64,000 bases of DNA from Apricaphanius iberus (GCA_028564705.1 JAPXFQ010000176.1:62001-126000); one strand, 5' to 3'; counted from the stretch's first letter, positions 31,992 through 45,047 are shown. The notes: generated from the letters alone by a model not told the origin. Numbers and translations are program-made.

Positions 31992-33400
31992 AGCTCAGAT
32001 AGTGGCCACTTGTAGCCTTTAAACAGTTAAAATCTTGTAAACTATTGTTATCGGCAACATATTTGCTGCACAAAAATGTTATTAAGACTCATATTAAGCT
32101 ATTCAATTAATTAATTTCACCAGGTTTATATATGTTGCATGTTCAAACCAAAAGTTAAATAATGTAAAATGAATAATTAGCAAAATATTAATATCAAAAT
32201 TAAACCCCAGTACCCTCCAGTATGGCTGTAATAAATGTGACAACCAACCAATGATGGGACTACCAGCCCTGATCTCTCCTAACAGAATATTACAATTTGG
32301 TCAACTACAAAGCCACAAGAAAATGCATAAAATGAATATTGAAATCACTGTTTTATATTATTCTATTTAACCTCAATTCAACCAGGCAAAGTCACATTAA
32401 GATTAAGGACATCTGTTGGTATATGAACATAGCCAATGCACTAAAAAAAGCCAGTTACTGATTATGAAAAGCCGGGATATTATGAGTGGGTTTTGGATGT
32501 TGTTTACAAAAATGGAGAAGGGAGCAGCATCAGCACTGGCAGTAGCACAAGTGCAGCAAGAGTTCATGCGGTCATGGCAGTGGTGGAGAACAGCAGTAGT
32601 GAAGAATCAAAACAGGATCTTTCAGGTACAACTGAAGTACTAACCAAACAGGCAGGGTGGTAAATGTGTAGGCTCCACCGTAAACACAGTGTAGTAGTAG
32701 ATGAAGTAGAATTTGAGTTCATGCAAGCTGAGTACAGGTTATTGGAGAACAGAAATTATGTTTTACATAAGAAAGAAACAGAAGAAGCTGTATGTGGGTG
32801 CATGTCTAACTTTTGTTTTATTATTTTACACTTTTCCAGCAGTAGGCATGCACCCTTCCTAACTCATTTCATATTTTATTTTAATCGGATGGTGGTGGTG
32901 GCCTGGTAAAGTGTCAAAATTCCCATCCTGAATTATAATACCAGTCCGCCCCTGGTCGGAGGGATGGGGGAAGGGGTGGGCTGGGTTTAAGGGGATGAAG
33001 TTAGGCTGGGGAGTGGATGGGGAGGGGTACGAAACGAATGAGACAGATGAGGGATGAGAGGCAGGCAGAGTTTATATATGGGTTGCTAAGTGAAAGAGGG
33101 CCGGGGGTTTGAGTGAGTCGCGTTAGAACTGATTATGAAGTACCAAGTGGGTTTGAGGTGTGGTGCTGTTCCTGAACCTAACTCATCATGCAACTTTTGC
33201 TTGCTACAAGATGACCACAGTTGAATAGTTCAGAGTGATGTGCATAATGCTTGAAACAAAGTCATATTGGGGGTGAGCATTAAAAAATATTGTAATTTAG
33301 TCTAATATGACTAAATTCATTTCTTGTAAAATAAAACAAGCTTAACCAAACTGTACAATCTGTAGCAGGATTTCACACATGCTCTTGATCTATTCTGATT
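31992..33400. other. Non-coding stretch
   Basis: A frame from about 32457 (DYEKPGYYEWVLDVVYKNGE, open to 32643) looks protein-like, rich in Ser/Glu, but has no match I recognise. 32940-33120 is purine-rich (G-runs). No other feature is recognised. Confidence 0.4.
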
Positions 33401-34299
33401 GAGTTAATTCAATTTGGTTTATTAACATACCGTCAATTCACAATAGATGTCCACAGTCCCCACCGATATGCTGATGAGACACAATTATATTTCTCCAAAA
33501 AACCTAATGAATCCATCCGGTTCGGTATATTACAGGCATGTTTTGAAGACATAAAAACCTGGATCACTCTGAATTGTTTAGCTTTTAAATTCAGACAAGA
33601 CAGAAGTTGTTGTCTTTGGACTAGAAGCTTTAAAAAGGAAACTGCTAGGTCAATTATTTAATCTGGATGGCATTAAATTGGCCTCTAGTAATAGTGTAAA
33701 GTACCTTGGTGTCATTTTTAACCAAGACATGAGATTTAAATCACATATTAAACAGGTTTCTAAGATTTCTTTCTTTCACCTCCGGAATACTGCTAAAATT
33801 AGAAACGTCCTGTGACGCAGAGAAAATAGTCCATGCATTTGTTACTTCAAGGCTGGACTACTGTAATTCCTTATTATCAGTAAGTCCACAAGATGCAATT
33901 AAAAGCCTGAAGTTGATCTGAAATGCCCTAGCAATAGTTATGATGCATATTAAAAAGAGATATCACCTTTCTACTGTTTTAGCGTCCCTCCATTTGCTAC
34001 CTGTTTAATCCAGAATAGAGTTTAAGATCCTCCTCCTTAAATATAAAGCCCTCAATAATCAAACTCCAACTTTGAAAGTTTCAAGACTAGGCTTAAAACT
34101 TTCCTTTTTGATAAAGCTAATAGCCAATAATTAGAATGGCTTAGGTCAGGGTTTTCAAAGTGTGGGATAGTGGGATAAGAGAACTCAAAAGCAGCCGTGC
34201 CCCCCCCCAATTATTATTACTTTTATTAGTGTTACTAATGTTGCTTTGTATGTCCCATGCAGACTTCGAATTAGGTTTCAACAATAAATGTCATACACA

Positions 34300-35110
34300 T
34301 CTTTATTTAACATAGACATGCATGTTCATAAACTTAACATATAACATTTTTAAACACAATCTCTTTATTTGTTCTTGGCATTTACACATTTACATCCTGT
34401 TTAATTTTTTTTAGACACATTTAAAGAAATGTTAAAATTTTTAAACAACGTATATTTTCAAAAATATTAAAAACATATATATAAAGTGTTTAAAAATGTT
34501 AAAAACAGGATGTAAATATATCTGCATTTACATTCAACATTTTTTAACAAGTTTTTAACATTTTTTAAAACATATTTACATCCTGTTTAATTTTTTTAAA
34601 ACAAATTTATGTTTTAAAAATTTTTAAATATATATGCTTAAATATGTTAAAAACATGTAAAAATGTGTTTAGAAATGTTAAAAACAGGATGTAAATATAT
34701 ACATTTACATTAAACATTTTTTAAGACATGTTTTTAACATTTTTTAAAACATATTTACATCCTGTTTTTAACATTTTTAAACATCTTTACATCCTGTTTT
34801 TAATATTATTAAACACATTCATAGTTTTTTTTTACATTTCTTAAAACATTTACATCCTATTTTAACATTTTAAAAACCCATTTATACATGTTTTTGACAT
34901 TTCAAAACATATGCTTAACAATGTTAATAACATGTATACATTTGTTTAAAAATGTTAAAGCAGGATGTAAATATATCTACATTAACATATAGATATGTTT
35001 TTAACTATTTTTAAACATATTTACATCCTGTTTTTAAAAAATTTTAAACACGGTTTTATACCTTAAGTTTTTAAACATATTTAATTCATAAAGAATATAT
35101 TTAAACTTTT
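34300..35110. repeat. AT-rich array of a ~30-bp motif on both strands
   Basis: The motif 'acatatttacatcctgtttt' with 'aacattttttaaaacat' recurs at least eight times, in both orientations (for example 34384, 34504, 34565, 34684, 34751, 34785, 35017). It lies downstream of the transposase inside the hAT element. Confidence 0.8.
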
Positions 35111-35289
35111 AAAATCTTTGCTTAAAAAAAAACACAATTTAACTTTCCACTGACACTCATCCGACAATAACCCCTTATTTTGCTCACCTTTATTTTAGTG
35201 GGAACAATGACTCTGTGCCTTTGATGCGCACATGCGGTTGATGCGGGGTTGCGCTGTAGAGAGGAATAAACGCAGATCATCATCTGCCC

Positions 35290-36969
35290 GCAGCTATGAC
35301 CGGTAATTACTTCATCAATGCGGAAAATCCACACTCACACATGTAAGTGGAGGTGAAGGGGATGAACACTTTTACAGCCTTTTTGGTGAGGTGGGGGAAG
35401 TCAGTCTCCACAGACAGCCAAAAGTGTGCAAGTGACACTTCCCTCATCTTTTGTTTCAAGTCCATATTATAGTTCAGCTCGACAAGGGCCTCCTCTTCTT
35501 GCAGGGTCAGTCCATCATGAGGTGTCGCTGGGAAAGAGAACGGATTTCTCACCCACTGGTTTGCCAAGGTCTCCTCTCCAAAATAGTCTCCAAACTGCTC
35601 ACGCAACCACTTCAATTGTGCAATGACCACCTGTTGTACACAGTCCAGTAGCAGTCCTGTCCAAGGTTGGGAACATTTCCACCGAGCCCCGTTCAACACG
35701 AGCGCACAACAGATCCAACTTTTTCCTGAACACAGAAACTTGATCGTGTGCCAAAAAGACGTGGCATTCTTTGCCTTGTAGAGAAGTGTTCAGTGTGTTT
35801 ATCCGGTCGAAGATATCAGACAGATATGCCAGCATTGCAACCCACTTTGCGTCCTCCATGTGCTTAACCAGTGGGGAGTCGATTTCGGCGAGGAAAAGGA
35901 GGACTTCCTCGCGCAGATCACACAAGCAGGTGAGGACCTTGCCCCGAGAACGCGGCGGGCGCAACCGCTTGTACCTGTTTTATTAAACCACTGTGGCGCC
36001 CTGTCATTGCCCTCACACCATCAGTACATATTCCACAACAGCGGCTTCAAACAATATGATTGTCCTGAATGAAGTCCTTCAAAACCTTAAAGATTTCTGC
36101 TGCTGTTGTGCGCGCCAGCAGAGGATGGCAAATGGACTGAACATTTTTAGCACTTTTCTAGTCATACTGATCACTCAAAGCTCTTTACATTGAAGCCACA
36201 TTCACCGATAGCCAACATGGCTCCATAAGACAATGGTGAATTTTTGGGGTTAAGTGCCTTGCCCAGGGGCACATCAACATGTGACTGGAGAAAGCTGGAA
36301 TCGAACCTACGACCCTCCGAATGCAAGCCAACTACTCTATCACTGAGCCACAGTCGCCCTTCTTCTGGACACTGAGCTCTTTAATAAAGCGCACATACAC
36401 CATCAGCTGTGCACAGTTAGCCACATCGGTGGACTCGTCCAGCTGAATGGCGAAGAAAGGGCTCTCATGTATAGCGTCCAGAACCTGCTCCTTCACATCA
36501 GCTGCCATGTCGGAGATGCGGCGCTGGATGGTGTTGTCAGACATCGGGATGGCATCCAGCTTGGCAGCAGCAGCTTTGCCCATCATCACTGAACACATGT
36601 CTTTGGCAGCAGGGAGGAGCAACGTCTCACCGATGCTGTGGGGTTTTCCCGTCTTGGCAATGCGTAACGCTACGTGATATGATGCCTCGGTTACCTTGGT
36701 GTTTACAGTACCAAACGTCTGGATGGCTTTCTTCTTTGACCGCAATTCGTTGAGCTTAATATCAAAAAACTTCCGCGGTTTGGTTGTTAAATTGTGGTGC
36801 TTAGTTTCCATTTGGCGCCGGAGTTTACACGGTCGCATACTGTCATTAGCAAGTACCTCATTGCAAATAACACACTGTGGCAGCGGAGCATCATCAGGAC
36901 CAATGAGTGAAAACCCTAACTTTAAATAATCAGGGTCATACTTCTTCCGTTTTCTGCTGTCCTTTGTTC
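35290..36969 (-). pseudogene. hAT transposase, disrupted
   Basis: Reading leftward: a possible BED-type finger start (CVICNEVL, about 36890), then MRPCKLRRQMETKHHNLTTK and a DDE/RNase-H region beginning FAIQLDESTDVANCAQLMVY. After the dispersed repeat at 36124-36360 the coding resumes with RTTAAEIFKVLKDFIQ and CCGICTDGVRAMTG. It ends with the hAT dimerisation part (VKVFIPFTSTYMCECGFSAL). At least two further frame changes occur (overlapping frames at 35964-35599 and 35699-35307). The family resembles ZBED5/SCAND3/FAM200-like proteins. The repeat insertion and frameshifts make it non-functional. Confidence 0.8.
36124..36360 (+). repeat. Dispersed fish repeat, copy 1, inside the hAT transposase
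   Basis: It starts ATGGCAAATGGACTGAAC and ends CACTGAGCCACAGTCGCCCT. The core is 'ttggggttaagtgccttgcc'. It interrupts the transposase frame after ...FIKELSVQK. Confidence 0.75.
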
Positions 36970-36980
36970 TTCTGTGTCAA

Positions 36981-37220
36981 ATGGTAATGGTAAATGGACT
37001 GAACTTATATAGCCCTTTTCTAGTCTTACTGACCACTCAAAGCGCTTTGCATTGAAGCCACATTCACCCATTCACACTCGCATTCATACACCGACACCCA
37101 ACATGGCTCGGTAGGACAATGTAGAATTTGGGGGTTAAGTGCCTTGCCCAGGGGCACATCGACATGTGACTGGAGGAAGCTGGAATCGAACCTACTCTAC
37201 CACTGAGCCACAGTCGCCCT
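36981..37220 (+). repeat. Dispersed fish repeat, copy 2, near the transposase start
   Basis: Same family and orientation as 36124-36360, ending in the same CACTGAGCCACAGTCGCCCT. It lies just upstream of the first recognisable transposase codons. Confidence 0.75.
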
Positions 37221-38454
37221 CAACTCTTATTTTAGCCTGAAACCTAAAAATCTATCCATTTCGATGTAGCCTACTTTCCAGTGTTGAAAATTCCTCGGAA
37301 AGAAATGTAGCTAAAAATTGCTAGAAGTCGCCAAATGACATCATCACCTAATTTGCATAAATCGTCAAGTAGTTAGGTGACACTGTAGGTTAGGAAAGAA
37401 GAATAATGTGATGGGAGACACAAAAGTGTGTGTAAAAAAAATATCTAAATTTTACATTTTTATATATATTGTTTGTAATGTATTTTTTTGTGAGTTGATG
37501 GAGAAACATCAACATTTACACCCTGCTCTGTAAGCCAGCGCAGGAAATGGTGGCGGCCGTTCTTTAGACGCCTGAACGGAGTTGCGTTTTTCTCCCAGCT
37601 CTGACTGCAGGCTGGGACAGCTGCGCGTGGCTACTGTGAAACTGACCGCAGTCTGTGACTGCTTTTGGAAGGGGGGGCTGGCACATGGCAGCACCTGCTG
37701 CTAGTTGAGCAAAAAGTCGCCAGATTTAGTGAGAAGGTCACCAAGTTGGCAAAACTGTATTGGCTACACTTTCTTTCTTTTTCCCCCGGTTAATTTTTTC
37801 CCTGGTGGGGAGGCGCGCCTCACACTTTGAAAACCACTGGCTTAGGTTATCCTGAGCTATTTTTGTAGTTATGCTGCTATAGGCTTAGACTGTTGTAGGA
37901 TAGACTGACCAGTTTTCTTCTCTCCTCTACTTTTCTCTTCTACTACTCTCCAGATGTATTTTTTCTGCTGTTATTGCGATTTTTAACCCTTTTTTCTCTC
38001 AGTATTTTTCTCCTCATAGAAGCTCCACACGATTTGGTATCCTGCTGGATGGGGAGCATCGGTTCAGATGATGCTCTAAGTGACTAAGCATCCTCCATTT
38101 CCTGTTATCAACTTATTTTTAATTTTCATTAAAAGATGACCGATTGTACTGAGCCACCTTCTCCCTGAGGTTTCTTCCTGTTAAAGGGGAGTTTTTCCTC
38201 TCCACTGTTGCTAAATGCTTGCTCAGTATAAGGGATTGCTGAGTGATTGCTGTGGTTGCAGGTCCGCATCAATGGGGCTCAACCTCATGTCAACGACTTC
38301 ATGCAATCTGCTGGGATTCCTTACATAGAGAACTTTTAAGTGATTGGAATGTTTGTATAACTGTATTGAAATGACTTTTTTTGTAAAGTGCCTTGAGATG
38401 ACATCTGTTGTAAATTGGCACTATATAAATAAAACTGAATAGAAAGAAAGTGAT

Positions 38455-39210
38455 TGTAGTCTCAAGGCACGTTACAAAAAAAGTAATTTCAAAACAATTG
38501 CTCAAACTTTCTAATCAGTTAAAAGTTTTCTATGTAAGGAATCCCAGCACACTGAGTCGATTCATTGACATGAGGCCCTAAACAATGCAGACCCCAACCC
38601 TACGATCCCTTAGTAATCCCTCATACTAAGCAAGCATATAGAAACAGTGAAATACAGTTATCAAAGAAAGTAAAAAGTTGAGAACAGGACATGGAAAATG
38701 TTCGGTCACTGGGAGCAACATCTGAATCAATGCTCCCGATCCAGAAGGGCTCTTTAGCTGAGCAGGATACCAGACCAGGTTAGCAGCCGAAATAACAACA
38801 AAAGACGCATCTGAAAAGTAGTAGAAAAGAAAAGTAAAAGAGTCAAGAAAAGTAGTCAATCTGTCCTCCAACAGTCTAAGACCATCATAAGTACAAAAAT
38901 AGCACAGGATGCCGTAAGCCATTCTAACTATAAGCTTTATCAAAAAGGAAGTCTTAAGAATAAACCGGGATCTGCTTCAGGGACGAAAACTGGGTGCTGC
39001 TTTCACAGGAGAGGAATCTGATAACTAAAAGATCTGCCTCCCATTCTATTTTTGGAAACCCTAGGAACTACTAGTAAACCTGCAGTCTGAGAACGAAGTA
39101 CTCTGTTAGGAACATATGGAACAATCAGATCTTTGATGTATGATGGAGCTTGATTATTAAGGGTTTTATGCGTAAAGAGGAGGACCTTAAACTCAATTTC
39201 GGATTTAACA
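38455..39210 (-). mobile_element. L2-type LINE fragment, inverted
   Basis: The minus strand encodes KVLLFTHKTLNNQAPSYIKD, LIVPYVPNRVLRSQTAGLLV and VPRVSKNRMGGRSF, the L2 C-terminus, followed by the L2 3' UTR ending at about 38455. It abuts the tail of the plus-strand L2, so two tails face each other. Confidence 0.75.
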
Positions 39211-40348
39211 GTTTGTTGTTACGCAAAGCTGATTCATAAGTGGACATTTACACAATTACACAGACCTGTTTTCTTTTGCAAAGATGGGTTTTCTTCATTT
39301 ATAACAATCTGTTCCTCCCCCAGGATCCTGTGATGCAGATACCCATCCTGATAAAACACTGTTTACAGACAACTTCTCTTTTCGGAACTTCATTTGAAAA
39401 CCATTTTAGTAGGCCATTTGGGTTCTACTCTTTTGAAATTAGCCTGAGGTGATTTTATCTTTTGCTTCCAGTCTTCAGCGGGCTAAAAATATTTGGCTTA
39501 GATTTTCACTCTACTGGAAGACACGACTGGGGATGACCCATGTATCGAGGCTGACTCACACAGATAAGGCTGCAGGGCGTTCTCTCTCTTCATTCAGACT
39601 GTGCTCATAAACAACGGCAAGCTTCAGCCTCATGTCGGTTAGACTTCAGTATCTTCTGTTTCATCCAAAAGAGCCTCCACTCCACAAACCTGGCGACAGG
39701 CAATAGCCTTATAAGGAGAAATTGAGGGTGTTATCTTTTTTTTTTTTTTTTGGTAGTATGACATGTTTTGGGGAACTTGGTTTGCAGATTTGAACAATAA
39801 ACTGGATCCTATGAGGAACAATAGCCAGAGTCTCACCGAACACTGAACAATGTGTCGCCACCTGCCTTGTCTGAAGATGCCATGGCAGTTAAATCAGAAT
39901 ACAAAACATGCTGCTGTCTTCTGCTTTACAAGGAAAAAAGCCAAACCAGCACATTTATTACCTAATGCCACCTCTAGGGGCTGCAATGACAAGTATTTCA
40001 CAATAAGGATCATTGAGAGAAGGAAACAGAAGCCTTGTGCCCTGTTCTTGTCAACATGAGAATAGAAGCAATACAACACAGAAAACCTTCAATTTAGCTG
40101 AGGTCACAAGGCTGCTGCGGAGTTGTGGAGGGTCTTGGAGGGTCTCAAAACCCTCCCAAAAAATGCCTTCACCCCCATTTGACCCCCCACCCATGGGCGT
40201 AACAGCCGCGGGGTACCCATGGGACATGTCCCCCGCATTTTCCGTGTCAGTGCCCTCTGTTCTCCACACTTTTTTCAGCTGTTACTGCCGTTTAATTTGC
40301 GCTAACATATTTTTACGAGCTGTCTTTAATTGCACCTCGAGTGCACAT
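39211..40348. other. Non-coding stretch
   Basis: A T18 run lies at about 39737. 40190-40260 contains 'catgggcgtaacagccgcgg' and palindromic 'ggtacccatgggacatgtcc', which looks like a MITE edge. No gene was found. Confidence 0.45.
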
Positions 40349-40609
40349 ACACTAATGCTGTGTTTACACCGCACAGTTTGTTTGTGTCAGGCCACGCTCC
40401 CAACGCATGTAGTTTGACGCATGTACGATGAGGTTTGCAACGTTTTCTTCTGAGCAAAAAAAGAGTGTGTAGGTAGGGCTTCCACTGTTGCTGGACATTC
40501 TGAACTATGGCGGATCATATAGAGAGAGTGGCTTGGCTTTGTTTGCTAGATAAAGCTAGACACGTTCGATATCGGGTGCATCAGCGCCCATTCTTCAGAC
40601 ACGTTCTGA

Positions 40610-42887
40610 GGTCCTGTCCACACGTAGGCGGGTATCGCACAAAATAGAGATATCATTCTACGGTTTGGCCTGTCATCCACACGTAACCGGAGATTTTCGG
40701 CATCAAAAACAAATCTTTTAAAAAACTGTAGGCAAAGTGGAGATTTGCGTTTTCTCCATTTTTAGTGTATGCGTGTGGACGATTGAAAACAGAGTTTTAA
40801 GATTCGCTACGTCACTGCGTGAGACGCTCTGACATCACATCTGCGACCTGTGTTTACATGCCTAAACAGCATGGAAGCCCTCAGACTGCCATTGTTAAAG
40901 TACAAGGATCTGTTACCGCGGTGCATTCCGTTGTGGAAAGCTTTGAAGTGATACATGGCCTCCCTCAATGTCTAGGGGCTGTAGATGGTATCCATGTGGT
41001 AATAAAGCAACTATCTGCTAATTCCACTGATTACCTGAACCGGAAGGGTAATTTCACTATAAAATATCCAGGCCACTTGTGACTGTAAGTTCATTTTTAT
41101 GGATGTGGTAGTAAAGTGGCCTGGAATCGTCCAAGTCTTGTTTTCGCCAATTCTGCTATCAACGACGACAGAAGTGGAAAAATTCCGCCTTGTCCAAAAC
41201 AAATTGTAGACAACGAAGCTCCCATCCCATTTTACTTTTTGGGGGACCCTGCTTACCCCCTGCTACCCTATCTAATGAAGGAGTATGCTAACAGAGGCAG
41301 CACTGTTCAGGAGCAGTATTTTGGACTGTCTTTTTGCAGAGCGCGCATGGTTATCGAGTGCTAATTTGGAAGACTGAAGGCCTGTTTTGGAGGTTTGAGG
41401 AAAGCCATGGACATCAATTTGCAGGAACTGCATTTGTCATTTATGAATGCTTTGTGCTGCATAACTACTGCGAGGTATAAAAAGACCAAGTAGATGACAA
41501 CCATGTTGCTAAAGCCATACAGGACGACAGAGTGAAGTATATTAAATGTCTATTAAAGTTTGAATAAGGTGTTTTAGTTACCCTACTTTTTAATTATACT
41601 TCTAAGATTGTTTTAGGGGTATTTTGCAGAGTCAGCTCTTGTTTGGGTCACAGAAAAACAGGACATTGAGCAGGAAAGCACAGGTAGATAGCATCACCAT
41701 ACAATTGGCAATGGAAGGATTTAAGAAATAACGGTCAGCAAAAACTATAGTTAGAGCTGGTTTGTAAAGTCACGATTTAAGTAGAATAACAGGAAGGTAA
41801 TTAATTATGCATGCATGGTTGTAAGAAGGCTGGTCTTGACAAACGTTTGAATGAACCAATCATGTTTTGTGTACCATATGTAAAGTTAGGGGAGAGTTTC
41901 TGTAAATTTGTGTTAAAATATAAAACTTAATGTTTCTGTTATATACTTTGTCATTCCTTGGTAAGGTGACCCAGAGTGTGGGTAATTTATACCACTCTGT
42001 AAGCTAAATATTTGGCCTGTTTTAAGGAACTCTGTGCACCAGTATTTGATTTCTTGTATCAAAATAAAATAAAATCACTCTCGTCTCCTCTGATAAAAAT
42101 GAACATGCATGGAATTTATAGAGTTAAGGTTTAAATTGAATAAAGCTTAAAATCCTTCTAATGGTGACCCCGGACGTGATTAGAGTTTGGAGACGGGATT
42201 TAATTTTTGCGGATATACAGATAAGTAGACCTTAAAAAATTTAATGAACAACAAGTTCTACTAATTGACTACTCTAAAATAAATGTTTACATGAACGAAT
42301 TATGTTTTCTATTTTTGGGAAGGTTAAATATTTAGTTTTTTGGAAGTCCGAGAATTCCGACTCATTTTGAGATTAGATCCTTGTGGCTTACTGAAAACAA
42401 TACCATTTTGGCTCCTATAGGAGTTCAGTCACTATTGAAGAGTTGGTCCATAGGGATGTATCATTTACAAGCGACCTATCAGTAAGGTGAGCGAGCTTAG
42501 AAAAACAGCACATATTCAAGAGTGAGGAAACTCATTGGAGGTCTCCGCAGGATACTGCTCTAAAAACACTGCCAATATGTCTGCGTACTGGCTTTGGCAA
42601 GATTCCCAGTCGACATTCTCTTGTGTCTCATTGACTTTATATTGTACAACTACTTTTAACAGTGTGTTTTTGTGAAAATGATGGGAAATGTAAATTACTG
42701 GTTGGGTAGAGTTTGGGGGAACTTCTGCCATCTACAGGTTTGGCATATGTATAACATGCTTTATCACTAGACTTCTGCGGTTACGTGTGGATGGAGATTT
42801 CTTAAAATACGAAGTGGTGTGGACGCAAATTTTTTGGGGGCAGGATACAGGGTTTTTATAACCCCCCGGCTACGTGTAGACATGGCC
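40610..42887 (+). mobile_element. PIF/Harbinger element, 2,278 bp, nested in another Harbinger
   Basis: Ends GGTCCTGTCCACACGTAGGC and, on the other strand, GGCCATGTCTACACGTAGCC. The 3-bp flank is TGA on each side (40607-40609, 42888-42890). It holds a decayed nuclease gene. Confidence 0.8.
40819..41500 (+). pseudogene. HARBI1-type nuclease, broken
   Basis: Two frames carry the DDE_4 core. The first ends FEVIHGLPQCLGAVDGIHVV and runs on to DYLNRKGNFTI; the Asp in AVDG is the first catalytic residue. The second has [19 protein letters not shown] with the second Asp, and RMVIEC with the Glu, followed after a stop by FGRLKACFGGL. Internal deletion, frameshift and stop are all present. The nuclease would have worked with a Myb-like partner, which I do not see. 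Confidence 0.75.
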
Positions 42888-43060
42888 TGAGTTTGGGGAG
42901 TTTAAACTATTTCTCCAGGAGGTGCTTATGAATAAGGTTAGCTTTCAGCGCTACTTCTGTCTGTCCCACGCCCAATTTTACGACCTCCTGGTCCACATCG
43001 GAGCTCAAATCTTCTACCTGGACACCAACTAAAAGGTGCTCTGTTCCTCCTTAGCGCCTG

Positions 43061-43656
43061 TCCATCTGTCTTCGGTAAGTGTTATTTTTAATTTTTTAAT
43101 CTACGTTTGTTGTCTTGTGTAAATGATCAATTAAAATTGATAAAGAGAGGTATGGTCTATCTGGTTAGTCTAAGGATATTAAATCAATAATTCATAAATT
43201 ATTAATTTAATTATATCTTCAAATTATTAGCGAAGCACCATCCAGTTTTCTATAAAAACCTGGCACAAACGTATATATATGTAATTATTAGAAAGTTATC
43301 AACCAATGGTTTATAAATAATTACTTATAATTCTACCAAAATGACCTTATCTGAAGGAAATTAATTTTTTGCAACAGTATTCACACACACTCAAAATAAA
43401 AGAAACCAGAGGTTTGAATCAATTGAACAAATTTATTTAAAAAACCAGACCAAAACAAAAGAAAATACAACTCACACAGAACGGTTCAGCTAACGGCTAT
43501 GCTACAGGCTAACGCTACTTAACAAGATGGCGGCCAGCAGAGAAGTCATTTACAAACGTCACAGGGCAATTCCTGCTGACGTCCGTAAGTAGCTGTATGC
43601 GGACGTGAACGCGCAGGTTTCCAAATGGGGGTTTTATTAAGCTTGGCTTTTATAAA
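43061..43656. other. Non-coding stretch
   Basis: AT-rich to about 43430, then 43500-43620 is GC-richer with 'aagatggcggccagcagaga'. No gene was recognised. Confidence 0.4.
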
Positions 43657-45047
43657 TTAGCTAGACTTAATGACAGGGAGAACTTTCTTTAAAAAAGGTG
43701 TGGGTAAGATGTCGAGGCAGCAAGAGGAGGAGTTCAGCTGTTTAATAAGTTCATCAAGATGTGATTGATTCAGTTTTTTGAAATCAGACATCTTATCTGC
43801 ATTATTTTTAAGTGGGAATGATAATGTTGGTAGGTTGGTTGCTGCTTTACATATTGATCTTCTAATTTCTAGAATCTTTTCAGTGAAGAAGTTGGCAAAT
43901 TCAGTACAGGCCCTAGTGGAGTTTAGCTCAGGAGCTGCTGTCACTGGAGGATTGGTTAGTCTTTCAATTGTTGCGAATAAGGTCTGAGCATTATTAATGT
44001 TTTTGTTAATGATTTCAGAGAAGAACGATTCCCTTGCAGTTTTCAAGGTTAAGTTATATTTGTTCAACCTGTTTTGGTAGATCTCATAGTGAACCTGAAG
44101 TTGAATTTCCCTCCATTTTCTTTTGGCCTGACGGCACTCCCTTTTTCCGCTGTGTACTAGAGGATTGCTGGTCCATGGAGACTTGTTTCTACCTGAGACT
44201 ACTTTACTTTAATTGGAGCAAATGCATTAATGATGTCTGAGACTTTAGAGAAAAAGTTATCTACCAGGTTGTTAACAGAGTGTGTGTTGGGTAGTGGGGG
44301 TGGTGGGTCTTGGGGGGGTGACGTAGAGCAGTAAATTTGTTTAAAGATTTCAGCAGAGCTGTCAACAAGGTGTCGTTTTCTTACTATGGTGTCATGTTGA
44401 TTGGATAGTTTAGCCAGGATAAGGTTTTCAGAGAAGATGCAGAAGTGGTCAGATAATGCAACATCCAATACGGAGATGTTAGAGATTTTTAGTCCTTTGC
44501 TAATGATTAAGTCTAAGGTGTGACCTTGTTTGTGTTTCGGCTGTTTGACATGTTGAGATAGACCAAAGTTATAGAGAGTATCACTTAGTATTTTAGTCTG
44601 TCTATCCTGGGGGTTGTCAGCAGGCGCGGCCGGCCCAAAGGGGGCGCTGGGGCACCGCGCTCCCTGATAATTAGAGATAAAAATGTCAAATATATTTTTA
44701 CAAATTAAGTTTTTAATTTGGTTTTACCCACCAGTATGTCCCTACATGTGATATGAATAAGATATACCTTTTATTTCCCACCAAGTGACATTTATTCACC
44801 AGTGAATTTCCACAGACAGACAGTATCATTTCTGTCATGGGGCGCTGAGAAAAAGCGCCCCTGAAGTGCAGCCAAATAGCCAGTCATGTACTGTTGCTAG
44901 GGCAAATTAATAAATATGCGGCCAATCAGTCTCTCGGAATTATATGGTCTTGGGGCGCTGAAAATTCTGCCCCTAGCAGCAGAAAATACCGCGAGATTCA
45001 AGGTTTTTTTTCTTTTGACGCTTGCTGCGCGGTTAATCAGTGTAGTG

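Larger units (their letters stand above)
34147..37839 (-). mobile_element. hAT element (ZBED/SCAN-like transposase family), 3,693 bp, with exact 8-bp duplication
   Basis: Ends are CAGGGTTTTCAAAGTGTG and, on the other strand, CAGTGGTTTTCAAAGTGTG. They are flanked by identical GCTTAGGT at 34139-34146 and 37840-37847. It carries a minus-strand transposase remnant, an AT-rich repeat array in its 3' part and two copies of a dispersed fish repeat. It sits inside an L2 LINE. Confidence 0.92.
33402..38445 (+). mobile_element. L2-type LINE copy split by a hAT element
   Basis: 33455-34146 encodes a broken reverse-transcriptase end: HRYADETQLYFS (the YADD region), later TSRLDYCNSLLS, then FKTRLKTFLFDKAN. 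The copy resumes at 37848 and runs through the 3' UTR to 'ggcactatataaataaaact' at about 38440. Frameshifts and stops are numerous. A short inverted L2 tail precedes it at 33402-33448. Removing the hAT insert and one target copy restores the L2 reading 'atggcttaggttatcctgag'. Confidence 0.85.
40349..43060 (+). mobile_element. Outer PIF/Harbinger element remnant, split by another Harbinger
   Basis: A Harbinger-like end (GCTGTGTTTACACCGCACAG at about 40349) precedes an ATG at 40507 opening MADHIERVAWLCLLDKARHV. After the inner insert, 42890-43031 continues with EFKLFLQEVLMNK and SFQRYFCLSHAQFYDLLVHI, then GAQIFYLDTN and a stop. These are the N-terminal blocks of HARBI1-type nucleases. The two parts are in different frames. 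A GTAAGT follows at about 43074, a possible intron. The right end is not established. Confidence 0.55.

Noticed and set aside
34300..35110. Regularly spaced repeats considered as a CRISPR-like array
   Set aside because: Units vary in length and orientation, are AT-rich and sit inside a hAT element in a vertebrate genome.
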